Position numbers and translations under genes: made by a program. The notes beneath the pieces are model-generated. The model saw only the letters and a list, made by a program, of their open reading frames with translations, was not told the DNA's origin and made no database searches. From Sphingobacterium bovistauri (lineage in GTDB: Bacteria; Bacteroidota; Bacteroidia; Sphingobacteriales; Sphingobacteriaceae): 57,158 bases of DNA. Positions within the stretch are counted from its first letter, which is position 1; every line of letters starts with the position of its first letter. The DNA lies in assembly GCF_020295405.1 (NCBI RefSeq), contig NZ_JADEYP010000028.1, positions 1-57,158 on the forward strand, in the 5' to 3' direction. This document shows, piece by piece, positions 35,006 through 44,349 of this stretch.

Positions 35006-35077
35006 TGCGCCAACATTTCTACATCTAATTAATTAACTAAATTTTAACGTAAAACCATTACTAAATGTATGAATAAT
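35006..35077 (+). repeat. Leader repeat, copy B (SusC leader)
   Basis: Second copy of the leader at 34798, again starting TGCGCCAACA, with TTAATTAACTAAA and CGTAAAACCA. It ends at the SusC start (35069). The 208-base offset between copies and the unrelated sequence between them point to a past duplication followed by deletion. Confidence 0.7.
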
Positions 35078-38000
35078 TACTTCCCACGAGTAAGGCATAA
35101 GCAATTATACCTTCTCAGTAAAATTTTTTTCTATATGAAAGTGTCCGTGATTGTAATGTTAGTGAGTTTTCAATTTGTGTTTGCAAATTCAGAGGCTCAA
35201 CATGTGAGTTTAAATTTGAAAAACGCAAAGCTTGATGATGCTTTTAAACAAATTACAGCCCAAACTTCATTTAAGTTTTTTTATAATGACGATGTACTGT
35301 CGAAGGCTTCATTAGTCTCGCTCAATGTAAAAAATGAAGATGTGAATCTTGTCCTTAGTAAACTCCTTTCTTCTAGTTTATTTGAGTACAAAATTGTATC
35401 TAATACAATTTTAGTGAGCTTATTGCCGCAGGAGAGAATAAGTAGGGAGAGCCGATTACAGACAAATGCATCAGGGATTGTAGTTGACAGTGATGGAAAT
35501 CCGATAAGTAATGCAACTGTTATTTTGGTTGGATCAAGCAATGTTACAACAACAGACAAAGATGGTAAATTTACCATAGTAGCACCAATTGGTAGCACTT
35601 TAGAAGTTCGATACGTAGGTTATAAATCTGCACGATCAGCAGTGTCTTCACTTAATAATATTAGAGTAGTTTTAATATCTGACGGTTCTACGAATATAGA
35701 AGAAGTTAGTGTTATAGCTACTGGATATCAAAACCTAAATAGAAAATTATTTACTGGTTCTGCGACTTCACTGAAAGGTTCAGATGTAAAACAAGATGGT
35801 ATAATTGATGTTAGCCGAATGTTAGAAGGAAGAGCTGCAGGTGTATCTGTTCAAAATGTTTCGGGTACATTCGGTGCTGCTCCTAAAATAAGGGTCAGAG
35901 GTGCTACATCAATTACAGGAGAAAATAAACCTTTATGGGTAGTCGATGGAGTAATATTAGAAGATGTTGTTAATATATCAAATGAACAATTATCTACGGG
36001 TGATATTAATACTTTGATTGGCTCATCAGTAGCTGGATTAAATGCTGATGATATAGAGAGTTTTAATATATTAAAGGATGCTGCAGCTACAGCTCAATAT
36101 GGTGCTAGAGCGATGAATGGTGTAGTCGTTATTACTACCAAAAAGGGACGTGTTGGCAAAACTATGGTTTCATACACTGGAAACTTTTCATCGTATTTGA
36201 AGCCTAGCTATAATACTTTCAATATCATGAATTCGTCTGATCAAATGTCAGTGTACAGCGAGATGTCACGTAAAGGATATTTGAATTTTTCTTCTTCTTC
36301 TAGAGCTCGTGATGGTGGAGTATTTACAAAGATGAATCAAATGATAAGCACTTATGATCCTATTAAAGGAGGGTTTTTATTAGAGAATACACCAGAAGCT
36401 AAACAGAATTTTTTATCAAGATATGCACTAACAGATACAGATTGGTTTGATGTTTTGTTTAAAAATTCATTCCAGCAAGAGCATTCGGTTAGCTTTTCTT
36501 CTGGAACTGAGGGTTCACAAACTTATTTTTCCACAAGTTACTTAAATGATAATGGTTGGGCTGCAGGAAATAATGTAGAGCGTTATACCGCTAATTTGAA
36601 TAATATCTACAGATTATCAGATAAACTAACTGTGAAATTCATTACCGCAGGTTCTATTCGTAATCAATCAGCTCCAGGGACTGTCGGTAGGGTGAGTAAT
36701 CCTGTCGAAGGAAGGTTCTCAAGAGATTTTGATATTAATCCATTTAGCTATGCGTTGAACACAAGTAGAACTTTAACTGCATACGATGAACATGGAAATA
36801 GAGAAAATTTCACTCGTAATTTTGCTGATTTTAATATTCTGAATGAACTGGATAATAATTCTCTTGATCTAAGCATGTTGGATTTTAAATTGCAAGGAGG
36901 TGTCAATTATAAGATTACGAAAAACTTGTCTTATGATTTATTAGGTGCTTATAGGTATGTGAAAAGTTCAAATGAACACAAAATAAGAGAAAATTCTAAT
37001 ATGGCAAATGCTTATAGAGCAAATTATGATGCATTTACAAATGATGCTAATGATTTCTTATTTAGAGACCCTGAAAGTCCAGAAGGACAGAAAGTGGTTG
37101 TGTTACCATATGGAGGATTTTATAATACTAATGATGATTTTTTAAAATCTTATATGGTAAGAAATTCTTTAGAATTTGATAAATCAATCGATGATAAACA
37201 TTTGATAAATTTTTATGGTTTTCAAGAGATAAGATTAGCTAGCAGACAAAATAGAAATATGATTGGTTACGGCTATCAATATGATAAAGGTGGAGTACCT
37301 TTCATAGACCCTAATATTGTGAAGCAAGCAGTGATGAGTAATTTGAATTATTATGGAATGAATAATAAGTATGATCGTTTCGTCGCATTTATGGGGAGAG
37401 GAGCGTACTCTTATGATGGGAAATACTCTATTAATGCAACAGGAAGGTATGATGGTTCGAATCAGCTTGGTAAATCTGCAAAGGCAAGATGGTTACCTAC
37501 ATGGAATATTTCTGGAGCTTGGAACATTGACAGAGAAAGTTTTTATGTTGGTAAGGACTTCACTAAAATACTTAATCGTGCTGCAATTAGGATGACTTAT
37601 GGGTTGACCGCGAGTCTAGGCACAGCTACCAACTCAGCTCTTATTTTGCGAAATGGAAGTGCCTTGAGACCATATTTGACAGAGACAGAGTCTGTAATGA
37701 ATTTAGAGTACATTGAAAACTCTGAACTAACATGGGAAAAACAATATGAAACTAATCTTGGATTTGATTTGGGTTTTTTTAACGATAAATTGAATTTGAC
37801 TGTTGATTTGTATAAGAGAGATGGATTTGATTTGATTAGTCCTATTCGAACCTCAGGTATTACAGGTCAATATATTACAAATGCTAATTATGCCGATATG
37901 AAATCAAAGGGCATAGAGGTGACTTTAAGTGGTCCAATATTGAAATCTGACAGTTGGAATTGGACTAGTAATTTCAATTTTGGATATAATGAAAACAAAA

Positions 38001-38731
38001 TTGTAACGCTTAATGGAAGAGAAAGTATTTTTGGTTTAGTAACAGCAGATGGTGGGCCTCAATTGGGGAAACCTTATAGAGGGCTTTATTCCATAGAGTT
38101 TAAGGGGTTGTCACATGATGAAGGGATACCAACATTTATCAATCAAGAAGGTGAGGAATCGACAGATGTTAACTTACAAAGTTTAGAAACTTCTTTCTTA
38201 AAATATGAAGGACCAACAGATCCTAAATTAACGGGTGGATTCTTTAATACTTTGAGTTATAAAAACTTCAGTTTAGGTACTTTATTGACCTTCTCTATGG
38301 GGAACAAAATCCGGTTAAATCCAGCTTTTAGTTCTAATTATACAGATTTAGATGCTATGCCAAATGAGTTTAAGGATAGGTGGACTTTGCCTGGAGACGA
38401 GGAGCTTACCAACGTGCCATCTTTATTGTATGTTTTAAACTCATTGTATGTAGATGGGTATCCATTCAATACATATAATTATTCTTCGATAAGAATTGCT
38501 GATGGAGGATTTTTGAAACTTAAACAAGTTACTTTCACTTACAACTTTGCGGAAAAATTAGCTCAAAAAATTCGTGGAACAAGGGCGTCATTAACATTGG
38601 CCGCGAATAATCCTTGGCTGATTTATTCTGATAAAAAATTAAAAGGACAAGATCCTGAATTTTTTGCCTCAGGTGGGGTAGCGTTACCAATACCTAAACA
38701 ATATACTTTATCATTAAAAGTTGGATTTTAA
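35069..38731 (+). CDS. SusC/RagA family TonB-linked outer membrane transporter with STN domain
   Basis: The 1220-residue protein has a signal peptide (VIVMLVSFQFVFANSEAQ), a secretin/TonB short N-terminal (STN) domain (about residues 48-120, LNLKNAKLDDAFKQITAQ), a carboxypeptidase-like barrel domain (VVDSDGNPISNATVILVG), the TonB plug (LEGRAAGVSVQNVSG, then RGATSITGENKPLWVVDG) and a C-terminal 22-strand barrel. SusC proteins form the outer-membrane channel capped by a SusD lipoprotein and driven by TonB. The STN domain means this transporter also signals to FecR, tying it to the sigma/FecR pair upstream. Ligand unknown; no glycoside hydrolase is present, so a polysaccharide is less likely. 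Confidence 0.95.
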   Translation: MNNYFPRVRHKQLYLLSKIFFYMKVSVIVMLVSFQFVFANSEAQHVSLNLKNAKLDDAFKQITAQTSFKFFYNDDVLSKASLVSLNVKNEDVNLVLSKLLSSSLFEYKIVSNTILVSLLPQERISRESRLQTNASGIVVDSDGNPISNATVILVGSSNVTTTDKDGKFTIVAPIGSTLEVRYVGYKSARSAVSSLNNIRVVLISDGSTNIEEVSVIATGYQNLNRKLFTGSATSLKGSDVKQDGIIDVSRMLEGRAAGVSVQNVSGTFGAAPKIRVRGATSITGENKPLWVVDGVILEDVVNISNEQLSTGDINTLIGSSVAGLNADDIESFNILKDAAATAQYGARAMNGVVVITTKKGRVGKTMVSYTGNFSSYLKPSYNTFNIMNSSDQMSVYSEMSRKGYLNFSSSSRARDGGVFTKMNQMISTYDPIKGGFLLENTPEAKQNFLSRYALTDTDWFDVLFKNSFQQEHSVSFSSGTEGSQTYFSTSYLNDNGWAAGNNVERYTANLNNIYRLSDKLTVKFITAGSIRNQSAPGTVGRVSNPVEGRFSRDFDINPFSYALNTSRTLTAYDEHGNRENFTRNFADFNILNELDNNSLDLSMLDFKLQGGVNYKITKNLSYDLLGAYRYVKSSNEHKIRENSNMANAYRANYDAFTNDANDFLFRDPESPEGQKVVVLPYGGFYNTNDDFLKSYMVRNSLEFDKSIDDKHLINFYGFQEIRLASRQNRNMIGYGYQYDKGGVPFIDPNIVKQAVMSNLNYYGMNNKYDRFVAFMGRGAYSYDGKYSINATGRYDGSNQLGKSAKARWLPTWNISGAWNIDRESFYVGKDFTKILNRAAIRMTYGLTASLGTATNSALILRNGSALRPYLTETESVMNLEYIENSELTWEKQYETNLGFDLGFFNDKLNLTVDLYKRDGFDLISPIRTSGITGQYITNANYADMKSKGIEVTLSGPILKSDSWNWTSNFNFGYNENKIVTLNGRESIFGLVTADGGPQLGKPYRGLYSIEFKGLSHDEGIPTFINQEGEESTDVNLQSLETSFLKYEGPTDPKLTGGFFNTLSYKNFSLGTLLTFSMGNKIRLNPAFSSNYTDLDAMPNEFKDRWTLPGDEELTNVPSLLYVLNSLYVDGYPFNTYNYSSIRIADGGFLKLKQVTFTYNFAEKLAQKIRGTRASLTLAANNPWLIYSDKKLKGQDPEFFASGGVALPIPKQYTLSLKVGF

Positions 38732-38735
38732 CGTT

Positions 38736-40202
38736 ATGAAAAATAAACTATTATTTATCATTTGCATATTATTTGTCAGTATAAATACAGGATGTGAAAA
38801 AATATTAGATCATCAACCTGATGATCGAACAGAACTTAATTCACAAGAAAAGGTTAGTGAATTATTAGCTAATGCTTATCCAAAGGGTAGCTATATTACT
38901 ATGGCGGAATCTATGAGTGACTTAGCTGGTGATAAAGGTAATAATGGAAAAACATTTGTGAATCAATTTGCCTGGATGTTCAAAGATCAATTAGATCCTA
39001 GCGATACTGATTCTCCTCCATTTTATTGGAATGCTTGTTATAATGCAATAGCTGCCGCAAATTATGCTTTGGAGGCATTATCTAAACTTGAAGAGACGTC
39101 AGCTACACGAGCAGATAGAGGTGAAGCTTTAGTAGCTAGGGCATATTCGCATTTTATGCTTGTGACATTTTTTGCTAAATCTTACGACCCACAAACTGCT
39201 TCAACTGATCTTGGTATTCCTTATGTTATTGATCCACAAAAAGTCGTGGAAGGGTCATACTCTAGAGGAACAGTAAAAAGTGTTTATGATAATATTGAAA
39301 AAGATCTATTGGAAGGAATTTCATTAATTAGTGATCAAAAATATACTGTTCCAAAATATCATTTCAATACAAAAGCAGCGTACGCATTTGCGACTAGGTT
39401 TTATTTATTCAAGCAGGAATACCAAAAAGTCATAGAGTTCGCGAATAAGGTTTACACAACTGAAGCTATTGGAAACAATTTACGAGCATGGAATACGGTT
39501 TATAGTGGATTTGGTTATTATGAATTAGAAGCTATTTATACAAATTCTACTGAGCCAGCTAATCTTTTATTACAAGAAGCAAAAACTTCTTGGGGAAGAA
39601 ACTATGCTGGATATACCTATGCGCTTTCAGAGAGTGTACTGCAAAAGGTCTTTTTATCTAATTCAAATCCTGCGAGAAAAACTTTTGCGCAAGCAAATAA
39701 AATATTTGGAGGGACAGAGCTGGTTTACAATTTACCAAAATTTAGAGAACATTTCGTGAAACCTTCTATAAGTGCAAATTTTGGTGATGCTTATAATATG
39801 ATTCCTTTATTTACGACAGAGGAGGTATTGTTTAATAGAGCAGAAGCTCATGCAAGCTTAGGCAATAATGCAGCATGTATTGCTGATCTTGATGTTTACC
39901 TTTCAAAGCGGTTAGTAAGTTATTCAGCTGTAAACGATAAATTTTCAGAACAAAAGGCAACTGCTTTTTTTACTGGTAAAACGTCCTCGCAGGCCCTCAT
40001 TGAATCAATACTTAATTTTAAGAAAATTGAATATATCCATGAGGGAATGCGTTGGTTTGATATTTTAAGACATAAAATTGCTTTTGAGCATATTAGTGCG
40101 GATGGTAAAATAAATATTTCTATTAGTGCAGATGATAATAGAAAAGTATTACAAATTCCAGAAAATGCAATAGCCATTGGTTTGGAGGCAAATCCTAGAT
40201 AA
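38736..40202 (+). CDS. SusD/RagB family surface lipoprotein
   Basis: The protein has 488 residues from ATG 38736: a lipoprotein signal (lipobox Cys in SINTGCEK), the SusD N-terminal helical region (FYWNACYNAIAAANYALEAL), the ARAYSHFMLVTFFAKSYDP segment of the TPR-like core, and the C-terminal GMRWFDILRHKI motif of the family. It is the lid of the SusC channel and captures ligand at the cell surface. It starts 4 bases after susC. The frame extends back into susC by five codons, but the ATG before KNKLLFIICILF is the natural signal-peptide start. Confidence 0.94.
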   Translation: MKNKLLFIICILFVSINTGCEKILDHQPDDRTELNSQEKVSELLANAYPKGSYITMAESMSDLAGDKGNNGKTFVNQFAWMFKDQLDPSDTDSPPFYWNACYNAIAAANYALEALSKLEETSATRADRGEALVARAYSHFMLVTFFAKSYDPQTASTDLGIPYVIDPQKVVEGSYSRGTVKSVYDNIEKDLLEGISLISDQKYTVPKYHFNTKAAYAFATRFYLFKQEYQKVIEFANKVYTTEAIGNNLRAWNTVYSGFGYYELEAIYTNSTEPANLLLQEAKTSWGRNYAGYTYALSESVLQKVFLSNSNPARKTFAQANKIFGGTELVYNLPKFREHFVKPSISANFGDAYNMIPLFTTEEVLFNRAEAHASLGNNAACIADLDVYLSKRLVSYSAVNDKFSEQKATAFFTGKTSSQALIESILNFKKIEYIHEGMRWFDILRHKIAFEHISADGKINISISADDNRKVLQIPENAIAIGLEANPR

Positions 40203-40224
40203 TAATAAATCATAAATGAGAATT

Positions 40225-41631
40225 ATGAAAAAGAGATTAAAATTCGTTTCATGCATAGTATTATCATTGTTTCTAATGAATTCATGCAAAAAAGATGAAG
40301 TACTGACTGCCGACTTGACTGGGTTAGGAGGAGAACAGTGGGCAAAAACCGAACTAGATAATTGGTTGTTTGATAATTATATAAAACCATATAATATTGA
40401 AGTCAAATATAAATGGGATAGATCTGAATTAGGTGATATATATAAGACGATAGTTCCGATTAAGGAGGATCTTGTAAAGCCAGTTATGGATGTAATAAAA
40501 AGGACATGGATTGAGCCCTATGTTACTGTGAAGGGAGATGATTTCTTCAAGACTTATGCACAAAAGCAATTTTATCTTGCTGGAAGCCCTTCTTATAACT
40601 CTAATGGTACTGTTACATTAGGCACCGCAGAGGCTGGAAGAAAGATTGTTATGTTGAATTTAAATACTTTCAATGCATCAAATAAGAATGCAGTAAAGCA
40701 AATCTTACATACGATGCATCATGAATTTGGACACATACTTCATCAGAACATAGCCATATCTCCAGAATATCAAAAGGTAACTCCAGCTGATTATACGGCT
40801 ACTTGGTTTAATTTTACTGATGTTCAAGCTCGTGATCTAGGGTTTATTACCGCATATTCTAGGTCAAATAAGGACGACGATTTTGTGGAGATGATAGCCA
40901 CTTTATTAGAAGGAGGAGAAGCTTACTTCGATAATGTTATAAACAATTTGTTTGTGAAAAACGGGACTGTAATTAAAAGAAGTGAAACAGGTATTTATGA
41001 AAAGAATGAAGATGCTCGCAATAAATTGTTATTGAAAAGACAGTTTGTAATTGATTATTTGAAAGACAAGTGGGGTATAGAATTAGCCGAATTACAAAAG
41101 GTTACTCAAAAAGCTATTGATGATCAAGTAAAAACACCCGATTTTCATAATTTGCTTGGAATAGGGAAACGATTTACTTCTCTCAATATTAATCCTCAAA
41201 AAGTTACCAAACTTTCTTCAAAATTTTTAACTGCTTTTAATACAGCAAATACAAGTTTGAAAGCGGACGCGAAACCCCAATATGTAGATAATATAACTTT
41301 GTCTTTTACTAGTGCAACGAGAATTGTATTACGCGTTAACACTGTAGAATTATCTGCGACGAATTTGAATGGCGTGAATGCAGATTTTAATTTTGATGTG
41401 AGTATTGTTGATGGAGTTTTTACGATGAAGTACGCTGATACACAACCTACCACTGCTAATTATGTAAATGCTCGAGCAATAGAGGGAAAAATTGCACCAT
41501 TATTAAATTATTTTAAAGATCAAGAGTTTAAAATACAATGGATTGATAATATAATACCTCAATCAAAAGAAGTCTTTGGAGGAATTTTTAAAACAGGAGA
41601 TCCTACATCATATATATACGGTATTCTTTAA
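40225..41631 (+). CDS. Import-associated zinc metallopeptidase lipoprotein
   Basis: The protein has 468 residues from ATG 40225. A lipoprotein signal (lipobox Cys in LFLMNSCKK) is followed by a zincin domain with H166-E167-F-G-H170 in MHHEFGHILHQ. The downstream acidic segment DDFVEMIATLLEGG probably supplies the third zinc ligand. The C-terminal part (from about residue 320) is beta-rich. It fits the 'substrate import-associated zinc metallohydrolase lipoprotein' family (TIGR04549, related to Peptidase_Mx1), which is defined by its place beside SusC/SusD. It likely trims a peptide or protein ligand at the cell surface before import. An ATG three codons earlier (40216) is possible. Confidence 0.88.
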   Translation: MKKRLKFVSCIVLSLFLMNSCKKDEVLTADLTGLGGEQWAKTELDNWLFDNYIKPYNIEVKYKWDRSELGDIYKTIVPIKEDLVKPVMDVIKRTWIEPYVTVKGDDFFKTYAQKQFYLAGSPSYNSNGTVTLGTAEAGRKIVMLNLNTFNASNKNAVKQILHTMHHEFGHILHQNIAISPEYQKVTPADYTATWFNFTDVQARDLGFITAYSRSNKDDDFVEMIATLLEGGEAYFDNVINNLFVKNGTVIKRSETGIYEKNEDARNKLLLKRQFVIDYLKDKWGIELAELQKVTQKAIDDQVKTPDFHNLLGIGKRFTSLNINPQKVTKLSSKFLTAFNTANTSLKADAKPQYVDNITLSFTSATRIVLRVNTVELSATNLNGVNADFNFDVSIVDGVFTMKYADTQPTTANYVNARAIEGKIAPLLNYFKDQEFKIQWIDNIIPQSKEVFGGIFKTGDPTSYIYGIL

Positions 41632-41642
41632 ACTTAATAATT

Positions 41643-42911
41643 ATGAAAAATTATTTATTATTTGGTCTTTTTTTTATAACTCTTTTTTCATGTAAAAAAG
41701 ATGATTCAGCAATTTTGGAAAGTCCTGATAAAAGGCTTAATATGACATTAGCTGATTATGAAAAACATTTAGTAGACACCGAATTTGGGTGGATAGGATA
41801 TTTATTAACAGGAACTGAAAAAGTACATGTTTTTAAAATGGCATTTAGCGATAAGAATAGAGTAAATATGTCTTCTGATTATGCAAAGACAAATGCAGAA
41901 AGTTCATACATTTTGAGAGCATTACAAAAGCCTACTCTGATATTTGACACATATTCTACAATTCATATAATTAATGACCCTTCATCTAATGTAAGTGGTG
42001 GTGAGATAGGTGAAGGACAGATTACTGACTTTGAATTTCAGTTTATTAGGGCCTCTCAAGATACTATTGAGTTAGAGGGTGTTTTGAATAAAAGTAAATT
42101 TTTTCTTATTAAAGCTAAAAGTAAGAAAGAGTTAGATGATTCTTTTAATATCTATCAGGATATTAAAAATGAATATAATAAGCTACAAACTTATTTTAGA
42201 CGTGTTAATGTTGGAGGGATTGATTGTGAAATTAATATTAATGATGCCAATAAGAGGTTTACCTTAAAATATTTAGAAAATGATGAGCTTGTTATTAAAG
42301 ATGTTAATTATTTTAATGTAGGTAATAGGTTGCGCTTTTTTCAGACTATAAAATTAGGTGACACAGAGATTAATGGTTTAAATGATTTTCGGTATGATGA
42401 CCAAGCGAAAGCAGTCGTTGCAACTACCTTTGGTGGTAAAGAATTTGTAATTAAAGAAGAGACAAAACCGCTTAAGTATGAGGTTAATGTGCCTAAGCTA
42501 TGGATTGATTGGACAGCAGCAAGTGGTTATGTTTCTGCGTATGAGGGTTTTCATGCTAATGGCTCAGATGACGGGTTGGGATTAAAGACACTGGCGGGTT
42601 TTAGAAGACTTGATTTCGTGGCTCCTACTGCTACTGTATCAAATCATGTAGCTCGTATAGTTGCAAGTACAAATTACGGTCCTATATTCAAAACGACAAT
42701 TAATGAGAATGGAATTGTAATTTTTACACAGACGGGAACATCAGGAACGGTTCCTAGTGCTGCAACCGATACCTTTAATAAGTATGTGGCGCAGTATACG
42801 CAACCAGAAGGATATTATATTATACGAGTAAAGGGAGGTGGGACAAGAGATCAAATATACGATATGGTGAGTGTGTCAGATGGCAAGGCTTGGGCTACCT
42901 GGGCTTACTAA
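41643..42911 (+). CDS. DUF4302 lipoprotein
   Basis: The 422-residue protein has a lipoprotein signal (lipobox Cys in ITLFSCKK, residue 17) and a DUF4302 domain from about residue 30 (EFGWIGYLLTGTEKVHVFKMAFSDKNRVNMSSDY). DUF4302 proteins have no known function and occur mainly as the last lipoprotein of SusC/SusD/metallopeptidase loci. The GGGTRDQIYDMVSV segment near the end is typical of surface beta domains. It follows the metallopeptidase gene by 11 bases. It is probably a surface ligand-binding accessory protein. Confidence 0.85.
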   Translation: MKNYLLFGLFFITLFSCKKDDSAILESPDKRLNMTLADYEKHLVDTEFGWIGYLLTGTEKVHVFKMAFSDKNRVNMSSDYAKTNAESSYILRALQKPTLIFDTYSTIHIINDPSSNVSGGEIGEGQITDFEFQFIRASQDTIELEGVLNKSKFFLIKAKSKKELDDSFNIYQDIKNEYNKLQTYFRRVNVGGIDCEININDANKRFTLKYLENDELVIKDVNYFNVGNRLRFFQTIKLGDTEINGLNDFRYDDQAKAVVATTFGGKEFVIKEETKPLKYEVNVPKLWIDWTAASGYVSAYEGFHANGSDDGLGLKTLAGFRRLDFVAPTATVSNHVARIVASTNYGPIFKTTINENGIVIFTQTGTSGTVPSAATDTFNKYVAQYTQPEGYYIIRVKGGGTRDQIYDMVSVSDGKAWATWAY

Positions 42912-42930
42912 ATAGCTGATTTTTTTAAAT

Positions 42931-42979
42931 ATTATTACAACAAAGGACCATCTTTAAGATGGTCCTTTGTTGTAATAAT
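42931..42979. terminator. Long bidirectional terminator after the import locus
   Basis: A 23-bp perfect stem (42931-42953 with 42957-42979) and 3-nt loop close the plus-strand import operon and also lie just beyond the stop of the minus-strand mtgA. It is one of the longest palindromes in the window. Confidence 0.87.
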
Positions 42980-42986
42980 ATTTTTT

Positions 42987-43736
42987 CTATTCCGGCACTG
43001 TATAATGATTTAAATACCTGACAATACTATTAGCTCTTGAATTTACATATCGAGAGGGTCTTCTTGCGTCCCATTTGCGAGGGTTGGGAAGGATCGCAAT
43101 AATTAAGGCCGCTTCTTTCTTTGAAAGGCTTTTACCCGATTTATCAAAATAATACTGTGCTGCGGCTTCTGCGCCGTATACACCCTGTCCCATTTCTATC
43201 ACATTCAGGTAAACTTCCAAAATTCGTTTTTTAGACCAGAAAATTTCAATTAGAAAAGTAAAATAGGTTTCTAATCCTTTTCGTAACCATGATCGCTCAG
43301 GCCACAAGAATACATTTTTTGCTGTCTGCTGTGATATTGTTGATCCACCACGAAGTGGTTTGCCATCGTTGTTCTTTTCAAATGCTTCCATAATTGCTTT
43401 GGTGTCGAAACCATTATGCGTCATGAAATGCGCATCTTCACCTGCAAGGGCAGCCTTCTTAAGGTTAGTAGAAAGCTCATCATAACTCAACCAATCTTTT
43501 TCAATCTTAAATCCCTTATCTTCAGCTTTCCATTCAAACCCTCTCTTTATCATCAAGTATGTGATAGGGGGATTGATAAATTTCAGGGCTAAGACCCAAA
43601 ATATTGTTACTATGAAAAATCCAACGATTATTCTTAAACTCCATTTTTTGGTCAATTGAAACCAGTTCTTTGAAGTTGATTTTCTTGTGTTTGATTTTTT
43701 ACGTGTAGAAGTTGAGTTTGTTCTTTGAATAGCCAT
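42987..43736 (-). CDS. mtgA: Monofunctional peptidoglycan glycosyltransferase
   Basis: The protein has 249 residues from ATG 43736: a basic N-terminal tail, one membrane helix (about residues 38-58, SLRIIVGFFIVTIFWVLAL) and a GT51 domain. The GT51 motifs are AALAGEDAHFMTHNGFD with the catalytic Glu, LRGGSTISQQTAKNVFL, and KKRILEVYLNVIEMGQGVYGAEAAA. It polymerises lipid II into glycan strands and lacks a transpeptidase domain, hence MtgA. The upstream in-frame ATG at 43760 is unlikely to be used because the stretch between adds a hydrophobic fragment before the basic tail. Confidence 0.94.
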   Translation of the reverse strand: MAIQRTNSTSTRKKSNTRKSTSKNWFQLTKKWSLRIIVGFFIVTIFWVLALKFINPPITYLMIKRGFEWKAEDKGFKIEKDWLSYDELSTNLKKAALAGEDAHFMTHNGFDTKAIMEAFEKNNDGKPLRGGSTISQQTAKNVFLWPERSWLRKGLETYFTFLIEIFWSKKRILEVYLNVIEMGQGVYGAEAAAQYYFDKSGKSLSKKEAALIIAILPNPRKWDARRPSRYVNSRANSIVRYLNHYTVPE

Positions 43737-43875
43737 GACTATTTGATACGGTATTTGCATGCAAACCTAAATAAAAAATAGACAATTTGCATCAGGAATT
43801 GTAACTTGTATAGTAATAAATTTCCAATTGGTATGCTATCGGTAGAGGGAGATTTTGAAATAAATTTAAATTTTT

Positions 43876-44241
43876 ATGAAAGACACGAGCCATCATGACG
43901 AAAAAATCGCAAAGATGATTTTTGCTTCAGTGTATCCACATTATGTGAAGAAAGTTGAAACAAAGGGACGAACGAAAGAAGAACTACATGAAGTAATTTT
44001 ATGGTTGACTGGTTTTTCGGAAGAAGAATTGCAAGCGTATATTCGTAATAAGGCAACTTTTGAAGAATTCTTTAATTTGGCTAGATTAAATGAAAATGCC
44101 AATTTGATAACAGGTGCAATTTGTGGGTATAGAGTCGAAGAAATCACAAATCCATTGACTCAAAAAGCACGCTATTTAGATAAATTAATCGATGAACTAG
44201 CAAAAGGTAAGAAAATGGAAAGAATACTGAGAAAAAAGTAA
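43876..44241 (+). CDS. DUF2200 family protein
   Basis: The 121-residue cytoplasmic protein has the recognisable DUF2200 pattern: KIAKMIFASVYPHYVKKVETKGRT, ILWLTGFSEEEL, FFNLARLNENANLITGAICGYRVEEI and DKLIDELAKGKKMERILRK. The family is widespread and uncharacterised; homologues are often labelled only by the DUF number. No partner is evident; it stands between mtgA and mutS with its own spacing on both sides. Confidence 0.9.
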   Translation: MKDTSHHDEKIAKMIFASVYPHYVKKVETKGRTKEELHEVILWLTGFSEEELQAYIRNKATFEEFFNLARLNENANLITGAICGYRVEEITNPLTQKARYLDKLIDELAKGKKMERILRKK

Positions 44242-44349
44242 TAACAAAAATTATTACGAGATATTTTAAGCTATTTCTTATGCTTTTTTGTCCTTGTCAA
44301 ATCACAGCATTTATCTTATTTTTACAACTCAACTAAAATTTATTTTCCA

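Noticed and set aside
34798..35077. Ends of an insertion sequence
   Set aside because: The two copies are direct, not inverted, there is no transposase, and no target-site duplication was seen.
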